Positions 54,848-63,855 are shown, counted from the stretch's first letter. The stretch is DNA of 64,000 bases from Flavobacteriales bacterium (GCA_022361195.1 JAKSBJ010000392.1:1-64000), one strand, 5' to 3'. A program made the numbers and translations. The notes: a model not told the origin generated them from the letters alone.

Positions 54848-55579
54848 ATGAAAAATTTCATCTTCATCCTACTCGGTTTCTTATCCTTTACTACTCATGC
54901 ACAAGTGGATATCAAATTACAATATGGTCCATCAGCTTCCTTAGACTGGTCGTATCGTTCACTAAAGATTGCCAATGGGTATGATGGTATTTATGAAAGT
55001 ATCATTTTTGATCGTGATCAAAAAGAAAAGTTTGCTCCAAGAGCCACTGTAGGGTTTGATTTCGGGCTTCTTTTTGGAGATCATTTCTCAATGGGAACAG
55101 CTGTCCATTATTCCAATAAAGGATACCAACACAAAAACATTTATACAACTTTTTTCCAATATGTTGTAGATGGTGTAACCTATGTGGAGGAAATTTCTTC
55201 GGTAGATGTAAATGCATGGATCAATTATCACTACATCGACATTCCCATAACCATTGGATACCAATTTAATTTAGGTGAACGAAATGGTTTAAAATTTCAA
55301 TTGGGCTACATTAATAATCTTTACCTCACTTCTTCGTATCGCGCCTGGTTTAACTATGAAAATGGAACAAAAGAAAAAAACTACGATTCTAATCGTGAAC
55401 TGAGTAACTACTCAGCTCAAGGGATGGGAGGAATTTATTTTCAGTGGAAACCAGGTCAAATGGAAACACCCATCGAAATCGGTCCTCAATTTAAATTCAG
55501 CATTCTTTCCATTGTCGATTCTCCTATCCATGAACGCCTCTACTCTGTGGGACTTAGAGCTGCATGGTATTTAAGATAA
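54848..55579 (+). CDS. Outer-membrane beta-barrel protein (copy 1 of tandem pair)
   Basis: The 243-residue protein has a signal peptide (about 1-19, ending THAQ) and a small porin-like barrel with alternating aromatic strands, ending in the aromatic C-terminal strand SVGLRAAWYLR. It resembles PorT/OmpW-like 'outer membrane beta-barrel' proteins common in Bacteroidota. The next gene is a close paralogue: both share KLQYGPSAS, DWSYR, INYHYIDIPIT, SNYSAQGM and IHERLYS segments in the same order. It lies 50 bp after the hydrolase. Transported substrate, if any, is unknown. Confidence 0.75.
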   Translation: MKNFIFILLGFLSFTTHAQVDIKLQYGPSASLDWSYRSLKIANGYDGIYESIIFDRDQKEKFAPRATVGFDFGLLFGDHFSMGTAVHYSNKGYQHKNIYTTFFQYVVDGVTYVEEISSVDVNAWINYHYIDIPITIGYQFNLGERNGLKFQLGYINNLYLTSSYRAWFNYENGTKEKNYDSNRELSNYSAQGMGGIYFQWKPGQMETPIEIGPQFKFSILSIVDSPIHERLYSVGLRAAWYLR

Positions 55580-55709
55580 CCCTCTTATTTTCAAAATTCA
55601 AAACGACATCTACTATCCATTGCCAAATTTTGAAAAGAAAGCAAGGATATAATAATTGAAATAGATTTTAGTTTACGATAGGGAACTCAAAACTACATTC
55701 ATCTCTATC

Positions 55710-56435
55710 ATGAAGAATCTTATTCTTGTACTGCTTTGCTCAATTCCATTCATTAGCAGCACGCAAATTGACGTCAAATTACAATACGGCCCATCAGCTT
55801 CTTTTGATTGGTCATATCGTACATTAACACTCGACAGTGATGAATTTGGGATTGGAGAAAGTATCATTGATTTTCGTAATGAAATTGAAAAATCTGCTCC
55901 ACGAGCCACTGCCGGTATTGATTTTGGACTTCTCCTTGGAGATCATTTCACGGTTGAAACGGGAATGCAATATTCAAATAAAGGTTACAGATCTCAAAAT
56001 AACTTCACCCTTGTAACTCATGAAAATGACAACGGTACAATCGTGACTAATGTCGTATCAGCAGAGGTGAAATCGTGGATTAATTATCATTACATTGATA
56101 TTCCTATCACTGTTGGTTACCAATTGAAACTCGGAAAACAGAATGGTTTGAAAATGCAGTTGGGTTATATCAACAACTTTTACATCACCTCTTCATTTCG
56201 AACGATATGGGACTGGGGACATACAAAACAAATAGACTATGATACTGCCCGTCAATTAAGTAATTATTCAGGCCAAGGGATGGCCGGAGTCTATTTTCAA
56301 TGGAGGCCCGGACAAATGAAAACGGCAATAGAATTTGGGCCACAATTCAAATTCAGTACTCTACCGATCATTGAGGCTCCAATTCATGAACGTTTGTATT
56401 CTGCCGGAATTAGAGCCGCATGGTATTTAAGATAA
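55710..56435 (+). CDS. Outer-membrane beta-barrel protein (copy 2 of tandem pair)
   Basis: The 241-residue protein is the tandem paralogue of the preceding gene, with the same signal-peptide layout, nearly the same length and conserved blocks along its whole length, including the last strand SAGIRAAWYLR. The differences cluster in the loops, as expected for surface-exposed segments (inference). A 130-bp gap separates the copies. The pair arose by duplication and has diverged. No sorting domain or known ligand motif is present. Confidence 0.75.
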   Translation: MKNLILVLLCSIPFISSTQIDVKLQYGPSASFDWSYRTLTLDSDEFGIGESIIDFRNEIEKSAPRATAGIDFGLLLGDHFTVETGMQYSNKGYRSQNNFTLVTHENDNGTIVTNVVSAEVKSWINYHYIDIPITVGYQLKLGKQNGLKMQLGYINNFYITSSFRTIWDWGHTKQIDYDTARQLSNYSGQGMAGVYFQWRPGQMKTAIEFGPQFKFSTLPIIEAPIHERLYSAGIRAAWYLR

Positions 56436-56466
56436 TATCCAAGGAGCATCACCCCATTTATGTAGT

Positions 56467-56474
56467 TATATTTG
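56467..56474 (+). promoter_or_regulatory. Putative -7 promoter element, close to a start codon
   Basis: TATATTTG matches the Bacteroidota -7 consensus and ends only 7 bp before the ATG at 56482, which would give a nearly leaderless transcript if used. No -33 TTG is seen at standard spacing. Confidence 0.4.
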
Positions 56475-56481
56475 AAAGAAG

Positions 56482-56880
56482 ATGTACTTGAATAGATTTA
56501 CCATATCCGCTTCACCAGATAATTCTTTACCCTTAGAAAAACTGAAACCATTCAATTCGATTTACTCCAAAATTGAAGACCGACTATTTAAAATGATCCC
56601 TAAAAAGGTCAATGTGGGTGGATACGGTTATGTTTCTATAAAGCTTCATCCCCATGAAAATAGGGAGGATTGGATTAAAGAATATGGTCAATGCGTAGAT
56701 TGTAATCTTTATAACTATCCGTTTAAGTTAGAGGACTTTTTGAGCAAGGGAACTAGTGAACAATGGAATGAAGTCCTTCTTATTTATAAAAAAGGATTAA
56801 GTGTCTTAGCAGCTAATCTAGATGTTGATGAAGCACCAATCCGTGAAGCCCTGGACCAGATAAGTAAGGAAAACATCTAG
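56482..56880 (+). CDS. Hypothetical protein
   Basis: The 132-residue protein has no signal peptide or membrane segment. It is rich in Lys, Asp and aromatic residues, with a C-terminal helix (about 105-130). The region with IEDRLFKMIPKKVNVGGYGYVSIKLHP gives a mixed alpha/beta appearance, but I recognise no family. It is preceded at close range by a perfect -7 element. It is the first of a run of small unknown genes. Confidence 0.55.
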   Translation: MYLNRFTISASPDNSLPLEKLKPFNSIYSKIEDRLFKMIPKKVNVGGYGYVSIKLHPHENREDWIKEYGQCVDCNLYNYPFKLEDFLSKGTSEQWNEVLLIYKKGLSVLAANLDVDEAPIREALDQISKENI

Positions 56881-56926
56881 TAATAACACACAACATTTCC
56901 TTTTAAAATGCGTGTTTAATTGCGAA

Positions 56927-57292
56927 ATGAATTACAAAACCCATATCATCAGTCCGGTTCTAAAAATTCTTATTTCGCTCTCTACTTTATTACTATTAGC
57001 CAGCGGAATTATTTGGATTTACTTTATCGTCATGGGCTGGATTCAAATTGGTCATTTTCCTCATTATGGCGATTCTGAAATAATTTCTATCAATGGCCCG
57101 GACAGAAAGTTAATTCTCTTCACCACCATAACACTATTTTACTCAATCTGTGTTTGGCCCATAGCTGTTTTATTCAACAAAATCTTCCAACTACAATCTA
57201 TTAATAGAGGGGTAGTCATTTTTGGTCTATTCATATTCTTCATTGACATTTTACTCATCATGAGTCCAGCTTTTGACTGGATATTGGATTAA
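56927..57292 (+). CDS. Hypothetical three-helix membrane protein
   Basis: The 121-residue product starts with ATG at 56927; an upstream GTG at 56912 would add five residues. Three hydrophobic segments (about 8-32, 56-76, 88-118) are visible with short loops and few charges, so it should sit in the inner membrane. I recognise no family. It lies 46 bp after the preceding gene on the same strand, and 110 bp before a GNAT gene. Confidence 0.5.
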   Translation: MNYKTHIISPVLKILISLSTLLLLASGIIWIYFIVMGWIQIGHFPHYGDSEIISINGPDRKLILFTTITLFYSICVWPIAVLFNKIFQLQSINRGVVIFGLFIFFIDILLIMSPAFDWILD

Positions 57293-57402
57293 GCTAATGC
57301 GATACTTCTTAAAAGGTGATTAGAGTCATGATTTGACCTGTCATTTTTATGCTCAAAGCTCCTATCTTTATAAGTATGATGATCTTTAAATAAATACATC
57401 CA

Positions 57403-58176
57403 ATGAAACCATTTATTGACCTGGACCCACACAACATTTCCAACGAGCATATTTGCTGTGCCATATCCGACAAAAAATGTGCTGATAGTTATCAAGCTAA
57501 AAAAGATTGGCTGGCAAAAGAGTTTAATAATGGTTATGTCTTCAAACGAATTGATGAAAGAGCAAAGGTATTTATAGAATATGGGCCAGCAGAAAAAGCA
57601 TGGGTTCCGATTTCTGCCCCTAACTATTTAAACATTAATTGCTTTTGGGTGTCAGGTAAATACAAGAAAAATGGATATGGAAAAGAGCTTTTAAAAACCG
57701 CTATTGAAAATGCAAAAGGACAGGGAAAAGATGGTTTGGTAACCATTGTTGGCACCAAAAAGTTTCATTTTATGAGTGATACTAAATGGTTTTTAAAACA
57801 AGGATTTGAAGAGGTTGAAAGAATCTCCAGTGGATTTAGCTTATTGGCGATGAAATTCAACGACACAGCTCAAAACCCACAATTCAACAACACTGTTATA
57901 AGTGGAGAATGTCCTGATAAAAACGGAATTGTTGTTTACTATTCCAATCGATGTCCCTTTGCGGAATTTCATGCGAAAGAGTCATTAGTAGAAACCGCTA
58001 AAAAACGAAAGCTTCCACTAAAAGTAATTAAACTAAAAACCATGGAAGAAGCCCAAAACTGTCCAAGTCCGGCTACCATTTTTAGCTTATTTCTCAATGG
58101 CCGTTTCATGACAACAGATATTAGCGCGTGTATGGACAGCAGATACGACAAAGTGATGGCTAAATTGATCAAATAG
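57403..58176 (+). CDS. GNAT acetyltransferase with YoaP-type C-terminal domain
   Basis: The 257-residue protein has an N-terminal GNAT fold (about 1-150) with the acetyl-CoA segment GYGKELLKTAIENAKGQGKDG near residue 90 and then a C-terminal thioredoxin-like YoaP domain (about 170-257) beginning GIVVYYSNRCPFAEFHAKE with a single CPF-type cysteine. Bacillus YoaP has the same two-part plan. The protein is cytosolic. Its substrate is unknown. A near-match to a -7 element lies at about 57370 (TATCTTTA). Confidence 0.82.
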   Translation: MKPFIDLDPHNISNEHICCAISDKKCADSYQAKKDWLAKEFNNGYVFKRIDERAKVFIEYGPAEKAWVPISAPNYLNINCFWVSGKYKKNGYGKELLKTAIENAKGQGKDGLVTIVGTKKFHFMSDTKWFLKQGFEEVERISSGFSLLAMKFNDTAQNPQFNNTVISGECPDKNGIVVYYSNRCPFAEFHAKESLVETAKKRKLPLKVIKLKTMEEAQNCPSPATIFSLFLNGRFMTTDISACMDSRYDKVMAKLIK

Positions 58177-58243
58177 TTTTCGACTTAAAGTGTTACATTC
58201 CATGCACAAAATCGTTATGATTCATCCATGAACCCCACTTATC

Positions 58244-58747
58244 ATGAAATTTTTTCTTCCATTTTTTCTACTACTCATACCCCATCAATCAGAGGCTCAA
58301 CATTACTTAAACGACAGCACCTTTTTTGAAGTGGACGGCTATTTTGATACCATTTATAAATTTGGTAGTGATCGTGCCTTTTTAGACTCCGAATGGAAAC
58401 AATCATTCAATAAGCTTTCTCGTAAAAAACTCAAAAGAAATTCTGTTCAACAAAAATTTGAAACATCATTCAATAAACTCATCCAGAAAAATAGTGAGCA
58501 ATCAAATAACAGGCTTTCTATAAATGGAAATAAGACAGACTCTTCTTTCACCATTTTATGGGTTGCAAGGATAAAGGACATTAGCCTTCGTACCCCTCAA
58601 TACAGTGAGCCTATTTGGTTCAGAGAAGGAACTTTAATTCGGTATACTCAAAATGAAGCTACCCATCTAACCTACATCATTAAAAAAGAAAATAGAATAA
58701 AAAAAATGGTGCTTTATTATCATTGGTTAGTTAAATTGTACCCTTGA
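58244..58747 (+). CDS. Exported hypothetical protein
   Basis: The 167-residue protein has a signal peptide (about 1-18, FFLPFFLLLIPHQSEA) and a mature part rich in Lys, Ser and Phe with an internal helical region (residues about 50-100, with two FNKL segments). No domain is recognised. It is probably periplasmic or outer-membrane associated. It lies 21 bp before the DUF2867 gene on the same strand, which suggests a short operon 58244-60504. Confidence 0.55.
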   Translation: MKFFLPFFLLLIPHQSEAQHYLNDSTFFEVDGYFDTIYKFGSDRAFLDSEWKQSFNKLSRKKLKRNSVQQKFETSFNKLIQKNSEQSNNRLSINGNKTDSSFTILWVARIKDISLRTPQYSEPIWFREGTLIRYTQNEATHLTYIIKKENRIKKMVLYYHWLVKLYP

Positions 58748-58768
58748 TAATTTCTATATGTAACCAAA

Positions 58769-59311
58769 ATGAAAGTAATCGAAGTTACACTAGACGACAA
58801 TTACCTCATTGCAAAGCGCAGCAAGGATATTGACTATCTGGATGTCTTTCAAATGGAGACGACTTCTTTTGATAAACCTATTGCTCCAAAAGATTGCATG
58901 ATTGCTTTTTTTAAGTCTTTTCCATCCTTCTTTACCAAAATGCTCCTTTTTAGAGAGTCTGTTGCCAGATTTATAGGACTAAAAACGGCACCAAAAACGA
59001 GTGAAGAAGAACGAGAAAAAAAGATAAACGAGTTCCAAGGGGATGTAGGTGATAGCATTGCCATCTTTGAAGTTCTCGACAGAAATGAAACGGAGTTATT
59101 AACGGGTCAAAAAGACAAGCATTTGGACTTTTTATTCTCCTTTATCAGTTACCAAAAAGAGAATAATCACATTATTGAATTGGCCACAACGGTGGTCATT
59201 CATAACTTTTTAGGAAGGGTTTATTTCTTCTTTGTTCGGCCAGTACATCGAATTTATATGAAGCGAATCATGAAAAGAATGGTGAAAGAATTATTAAAGA
59301 CTAAAGCATGA
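58769..59311 (+). CDS. DUF2867-family protein
   Basis: The 180-residue protein fits the DUF2867 family: the MIAFFKSFPSFFTKMLLFRESVA segment near residue 46, GLKTAP, the FEVLDRNETELLTGQKDKHLDFLFSF block near residue 95, and the C-terminal TVVIHNFLGRVYFFFVRPVHRIYMKRIM. The middle fits a beta-barrel-like fold. The function of this family is not known to me. Its stop overlaps the next start by 4 bp (ATGA). Confidence 0.7.
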   Translation: MKVIEVTLDDNYLIAKRSKDIDYLDVFQMETTSFDKPIAPKDCMIAFFKSFPSFFTKMLLFRESVARFIGLKTAPKTSEEEREKKINEFQGDVGDSIAIFEVLDRNETELLTGQKDKHLDFLFSFISYQKENNHIIELATTVVIHNFLGRVYFFFVRPVHRIYMKRIMKRMVKELLKTKA

Positions 59312-59991
59312 ACTTAACGCTTAAAATTTCATTCCTAACTATTATCATTACGGCTCTTGGATCATGTCAAACGAAAAACGAACCAACATCTGAGCCTGTT
59401 AAAGTAAAGAATGATTCAACAGTTGAAATTTCGACAAACATAAAGATCGAGGTAGATTACCCTACGAAAGACACCATCATTTACCCTGGATCTAATGGTG
59501 AATGTGAGGGTACTTTTTTCATTGATTTTCATTCTACCAACCCATCAAATTCAATTTATAACGATTTTGACTTTTCCATCTTAAGTTCTTCCATTGCTCA
59601 TTTATATAACAATGGAACCTTTCTTTCAATATACTTTATTAGTGAGAGTAAAAAAGATGAATTTCTGTCTTCCGATTTGGAGGATCCAATAATGCATGGA
59701 GATGAAATAGCAGTCAAACTCAACCTAATGAATACTGATAGCCTTTTTCTCGGATCGTACAATTCAGATAATAAATTGTATGCTTCAGCAGCTAAATTCT
59801 GGATTCTTTCCAATAAAGAAGGGAGACAAGTTTCGTCCTCAATGATTGTAACAGACGCATCCGTTAACTTACATGCTTTAACCGAACAAGAAGCCTGCGG
59901 TACTTTTTCATGTACTACCGGAGCAACAACATTCTCTGGTTCTTTTAGTGCCCCACTTGTGTATGTTGAACCTCTTGAATCAACTCAATAA
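59308..59991 (+). CDS. Hypothetical lipoprotein
   Basis: The 227-residue protein begins with a lipoprotein signal whose lipobox is ALGSC (about residues 16-20). The mature part is rich in Ser, Thr and Asp and beta-strand sequence, with a paired cysteine region near the end (EACGTFSCTTG). No known domain is seen. It starts within the last bases of the DUF2867 gene (ATGA overlap), so the two are translationally coupled and may act on the same side of the envelope only if the DUF2867 protein is exported, which it is not by sequence. Confidence 0.58.
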   Translation: MNLTLKISFLTIIITALGSCQTKNEPTSEPVKVKNDSTVEISTNIKIEVDYPTKDTIIYPGSNGECEGTFFIDFHSTNPSNSIYNDFDFSILSSSIAHLYNNGTFLSIYFISESKKDEFLSSDLEDPIMHGDEIAVKLNLMNTDSLFLGSYNSDNKLYASAAKFWILSNKEGRQVSSSMIVTDASVNLHALTEQEACGTFSCTTGATTFSGSFSAPLVYVEPLESTQ

Positions 59992-59997
59992 AACCGA

Positions 59998-60504
59998 ATG
60001 TCCAAAACTATCATCAACCTACGAGATATTTTTACCAAAAGTATGTTTGGTGAAATTAGGCTTGGACAAACTATTGATGAAGTAATCGCATTTTTAGGAA
60101 AACCTGTTGGGGAATATGATAGTGATAATCCTAATGACGATTACAATGTCCACTTCCTCACTTATGACAGCTATGAGTTTTGGTTCATTAACTATTTTGA
60201 TTCCAGTAAAGTCTACAAACTATCCGCTTTTCAAAATGACTCCTACAATTACAAAAACACCTTTGAAGGGGCTTTTAAAGTAGATATAAGTATTGATTTT
60301 TGGCTGTTCAGATATGGAATAACACTCAAGGAAGCAGAGGTGATTTTAAAATCAGAACAACTCCAATACACCAAGTATAAAAAAGTGGAAACAACCTTTT
60401 TGGAATTTGAAAACAAATCAAAGATCCTATTTGAAGATGATAAAAACTCAAACTCCTTGATTTGTGTTGGTTGGATGTTTCATCCTGAAGTGCATTTTGA
60501 ATGA
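59998..60504 (+). CDS. Hypothetical cytosolic protein
   Basis: The 168-residue protein has no signal peptide, membrane helix or catalytic motif. An aromatic, acidic, mainly beta sequence resembles immunity-type or SMI1/KNR4-like small proteins in overall character, with FGEIRLGQTIDEVIAFLGKP near residue 17 as the most distinctive segment. It lies 6 bp after the lipoprotein gene. The suggestion of an immunity protein is weak, because no toxin gene is adjacent. Confidence 0.52.
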   Translation: MSKTIINLRDIFTKSMFGEIRLGQTIDEVIAFLGKPVGEYDSDNPNDDYNVHFLTYDSYEFWFINYFDSSKVYKLSAFQNDSYNYKNTFEGAFKVDISIDFWLFRYGITLKEAEVILKSEQLQYTKYKKVETTFLEFENKSKILFEDDKNSNSLICVGWMFHPEVHFE

Positions 60505-60570
60505 AACGATGGACATTCTAACTATGTAAATGAAACGAAATAAACCCTAGTTTTAGCGAAACAATTTTTG

Positions 60571-61308
60571 ATGAAGTATTTATTTGCTCTTTTATTTACA
60601 ACACAGTGTATAGCATCTATTGGACAAGTTGTTCTTAGTGAAATGCAATCTTCCAATAGTTTTACCATAGCTGATAATATGGGGGAATTTGATGATTGGA
60701 TTGAGATTCATAACCCAACAGCAGACAGCTTGGAAATTGGTGGTTTGATTTTAAAAGATCAACTTGACACATGGTCCATTCCAACTGGAGATCCATCAAC
60801 TTTTATTCCTCCCAATGGCTACTTTCTATTATGGGCTGATGATCAAGAAGATCAAGGTATTTTTCATACTAATTTCAAACTAGCTTCGGGAGGAGAATTT
60901 TTAGGCCTTTATGAAAGTGATGGCATAACGGTAATAGACTCGATTACATTACCTGCCTTGTCTCCGGATAATAGTTATGTCAGATGCAATACCGGATGGT
61001 TACAGACTAGTGATCCAACTCCTTTAGCTGAAAATAATTGTACCGCAAATTTGACCGAAAACAAAAGTTTTGAAGATTTATTCTCAATCAAAACAATAAA
61101 TGATAAACAACTGGAAATAAATGTGGTCAATCATATTGAAGAACAACGAACTCTTAGCATTTACTCAATTGATGGAAAAGAGGTCATCCAAAAACCATTA
61201 AATGGTAAAAAGACTACCTTGGATCTTACCCACCTGGACAGCAAAGTTTATATCCTTTCGATCTCTACTTCAATCTCCACCTATTCAAAAAAAATCGTTC
61301 TTCCATAA
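60571..61308 (+). CDS. Lamin-tail-domain protein with T9SS type A sorting signal
   Basis: The 245-residue protein has a signal peptide (about 1-18) and a lamin-tail-like beta domain (about 20-155): VVLSEMQSSNSFTIADNMGEFDDWIEIHNPTADSLEIGG is the typical start of such domains. The last 70 residues form a type A sorting domain (LEINVVNHIEEQRTLSIYSIDGKEVIQKPL, then KVYILSISTSISTYSKKIVLP). It is exported by the type IX system. The ATG at 60571 is used over a TTG one codon earlier. Such proteins are usually adhesins or parts of surface coats. Confidence 0.82.
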   Translation: MKYLFALLFTTQCIASIGQVVLSEMQSSNSFTIADNMGEFDDWIEIHNPTADSLEIGGLILKDQLDTWSIPTGDPSTFIPPNGYFLLWADDQEDQGIFHTNFKLASGGEFLGLYESDGITVIDSITLPALSPDNSYVRCNTGWLQTSDPTPLAENNCTANLTENKSFEDLFSIKTINDKQLEINVVNHIEEQRTLSIYSIDGKEVIQKPLNGKKTTLDLTHLDSKVYILSISTSISTYSKKIVLP

Positions 61309-61323
61309 GTTGACACGAATCTC

Positions 61324-62454
61324 CTATTCTGCTTCCTCCATCTTATTCATTCGTCCCATAAACAAAATATTATTGGTCAAATTATCCTTAATGAAGTAAA
61401 AAAATGGTTTATCAACTCTCACCTCAAGAGGTTCTGGTGGAGTTATTGAAATCGCTGAGGTAGTCTTTATTCCGATGACGGTTGCAGCAGCAGCCTCGGT
61501 TCCTTCCTCATTCACAATAATTTTAGCTTTGTGCAGAGCGGTTCCAATTTTTAAATCTCTTTCTTCCCGCATTCCTGAGAAATCAGCTCCGTTGGAAAAT
61601 GCCAAATTCAATCCCATTTTTTCCAGATCAGGCTTTAATTCAAAAGTTGGAGTTTCAAAAGTAAATTTCGGTAAATGAAGTATCACTTCTCTTCGATACA
61701 TGCTTCTCAAAAAACTCATATATCCTTCTTCTTTTAGCTTATAAGAACTCATCTTATTAGGAAGAATTATTAATAAAGAGGTTCTGTCATCCTTATATGG
61801 GATCTCAACCACCTTTTCTGCATTTCCTTCATATGCTCTGTAATGCTCTCTCGCGTACATCATATCCACCTTAACGGTACTCTTATCTGCATTGTAAAAC
61901 TTCTCTTTTTTAGTCAGCTCTTTATCAAACTTCTTGCTCCAATCTTGCTTAAAATAAACCGCATTGATTAAGGCCAATTTAAAATCTGTCACCTGAGATG
62001 CAGAAACCATCTTCTGAATCATTTTATTGGTTTTATCAGCGATCCAATCATTCATTTTTTTAGCACTCTCCTCAGAATCACCTGCAAAGTCTGTTGTATA
62101 AGCATCCGTTTTAAAGTGCTTCTTCAACTTGTCCTTATAACTTTCTAACACCTTAAAACCTTTCTGAATCCAAACTGAATTACTGATTAACATCAAATCC
62201 TTTAACTGCTCCAATTCATTAAAATAATGTTCATTGTTTTCCTTAAAGTCAAAGACCGTTTCAAACTCTTTCTGCGTTTCAGAATTTGCACCTTCATAAG
62301 CCATGGCAAAAGCTGCTTTTATACTAACTGGTGAAAACAAAATGTTATCTCCATCTTTAATTTGGTTGTAAAAATCAAAGGCAAATTTGTTGTTCTGTGA
62401 AAAGGCCCCAAAACTTACGATAAAGGCTATGATTGTAATGATTGTCTTATTCAT
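61324..62454 (-). CDS. Exported serpin
   Basis: The 376-residue protein has a signal peptide (about 1-19) followed by a full serpin fold. Typical segments are ILFSPVSIKAAFAMAYEGA near residue 38, LMLISNSVWIQKGFKV near residue 87, INAVYFKQDWSKKF near residue 163, and the C-terminal VDKPFFYFIKDNLTNNILFMGRM. The reactive-loop hinge EEGTEAAAAT (316-325) fits the consensus of inhibitory serpins, which places the scissile site near residues 330-333, with Lys-Thr-Thr-Ser. It should inhibit a serine or cysteine protease outside the cytosol. Target unknown. Confidence 0.9.
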   Translation of the reverse strand: MNKTIITIIAFIVSFGAFSQNNKFAFDFYNQIKDGDNILFSPVSIKAAFAMAYEGANSETQKEFETVFDFKENNEHYFNELEQLKDLMLISNSVWIQKGFKVLESYKDKLKKHFKTDAYTTDFAGDSEESAKKMNDWIADKTNKMIQKMVSASQVTDFKLALINAVYFKQDWSKKFDKELTKKEKFYNADKSTVKVDMMYAREHYRAYEGNAEKVVEIPYKDDRTSLLIILPNKMSSYKLKEEGYMSFLRSMYRREVILHLPKFTFETPTFELKPDLEKMGLNLAFSNGADFSGMREERDLKIGTALHKAKIIVNEEGTEAAAATVIGIKTTSAISITPPEPLEVRVDKPFFYFIKDNLTNNILFMGRMNKMEEAE

Positions 62455-62742
62455 TTTATTTCGTTTTTAATCTAATACATGATGATAGCAGATTGGTTCA
62501 GTTCAATTCTTGATATTGAGTTGATTTAACAAATCTTTAACTAGTATTGAGATGTCAACAAAATCACTTTTCCATAATTTCTAAAGAGAAAATAAGTGGA
62601 TTAATCGAATTCCTTAAAGACACTTTTTTTGGCTTGAATAGCTATAAGTTTTCAACAGCTGTTAATAAGTATAGTCCTTATCAATATGAGGTTCTTAGGC
62701 AATAATCTTATTTTCATGCTCCATAACTAAAAACACATACCT
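62455..62742. other. Longest non-coding gap, between serpin and TPR gene
   Basis: This 288-bp AT-rich region separates the divergent serpin and TPR starts. It includes the palindromic stretch around CAACAGCTGTTAATAA at 62653-62668, whose right half resembles a DnaA box with one mismatch. I see no tRNA or other RNA fold, terminator or perfect promoter in it. It probably holds the promoters of both genes. Confidence 0.4.
62649..62668 (+). repeat. Palindromic motif, DnaA-box-like right half
   Basis: TTTTCAACAGCTGTTAATAA contains the perfect palindrome AACAGCTGTT. A related motif, TTTTAACAACTGTTAATAA, lies in the intergenic region before the M15 gene at 48364-48382. The right half, reverse complement TTATTAACA, differs from the DnaA box by one base. 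Two copies are too few to name it; a regulatory palindrome is possible. Confidence 0.3.
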
Positions 62743-63837
62743 GTGAAGAAACTTTTGATAACCCTGGTCTTTACCGTTGCCGGATTAGCGTCTTTTGCGC
62801 AGCCGGATGACCTGACCCCGGAGGAGAAGGCCTATCAGGATTCCATTGCGAACCTGAATGAAACCAATGCAGCCATTGAAAAATCGCAAAAAGCCTACAA
62901 TGAAGGTGTAGCCTTGTTTAAGCAAGAAAAATACACTGGAGCAATTAATAAATTCTCTGAGTCCATTACGGCAGATCCGAATTTTACTCCGGCCATTTAT
63001 AATAAAGCCATCGCAGAGAATATGGCAGAGCGTTATAAGGACGCCATTAAAACGCTAAACGAATTGCTAAAGAAAAAGCCAGGTTATTCTAAGGCTTATT
63101 TCCAAAGAGGTCGTTCATACCAAGGTTTAAATGAGTACCTGAAAGCAGAACAGGACTATCAAAAAGCGATTGAACTGGATCCTAAAAATCCTAAAGCTTA
63201 TTACAATTTTGGAACTTTAAAATTCATTCAAAAGGATTATGAAGCTGCTATTGCTCAATTCACTAAAGTGCTTGAACTAGCTCCTGAAGATGCGTATGCC
63301 CTAAATGATAGAGGATCGTGTTACCGAATGTTAGAGAAGTATCCACAAGCAGTTAAAGATTATGAGGAAGCAGCAAGACGTAATCCCAATTTGGCTTTTG
63401 TATTGAACAATATCGGATCTACTAAAACACGAATGAAAAATTACGATGAGGCTTTAAAGGCATTTAACAAAGCTTTGGCCATTGATCCTGATTTCTATTT
63501 AGCTTACAACAATCGTGGAGTTACACATATGCAAATGGGACGTTTGGATGATGCCATGAATGACTTTACAAAGTGTATTGAAAAGAATTCTTCCTATGCT
63601 CCGGCATATGCTAATCGCTCTGGAATTTATTTCAAGCAAGGAAAGTTTAAAGAAGCTAAAAAAGATGCAGACAAATGCATTCAACTCGATCCAAAAAATG
63701 CTGATGGCTATGTGAATAGAGGAATGGCTCGTGAAATGTTGAGAGACATGAATGGAGCTTGTGAGGATTGGAGTAAAGCAAGAGAATTAGGTTCAGAAAA
63801 AGGAAAGGTTTACCAATCAGGTAACTGTTCAAATTAA
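62743..63837 (+). CDS. Exported TPR-repeat protein
   Basis: The 364-residue protein starts with GTG at 62743 and has a signal peptide (about 1-19, ending ASFAQ). The rest is made of about nine tetratricopeptide repeats, each of 34 residues, with the consensus pattern A..F.K...LDP....AY.N.G, from residue 48 to 355. It should be a periplasmic scaffold for protein complexes. It is followed 18 bp later by another exported gene, so they may be cotranscribed. Confidence 0.85.
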   Translation: MKKLLITLVFTVAGLASFAQPDDLTPEEKAYQDSIANLNETNAAIEKSQKAYNEGVALFKQEKYTGAINKFSESITADPNFTPAIYNKAIAENMAERYKDAIKTLNELLKKKPGYSKAYFQRGRSYQGLNEYLKAEQDYQKAIELDPKNPKAYYNFGTLKFIQKDYEAAIAQFTKVLELAPEDAYALNDRGSCYRMLEKYPQAVKDYEEAARRNPNLAFVLNNIGSTKTRMKNYDEALKAFNKALAIDPDFYLAYNNRGVTHMQMGRLDDAMNDFTKCIEKNSSYAPAYANRSGIYFKQGKFKEAKKDADKCIQLDPKNADGYVNRGMAREMLRDMNGACEDWSKARELGSEKGKVYQSGNCSN

Positions 63838-63855
63838 TCAGCAAAAAACATTAAA

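Noticed and set aside
62480-62520. tRNA-like T-loop string GGTTCAGTTC
   Set aside because: No matching acceptor, D or anticodon stems can be drawn around it.
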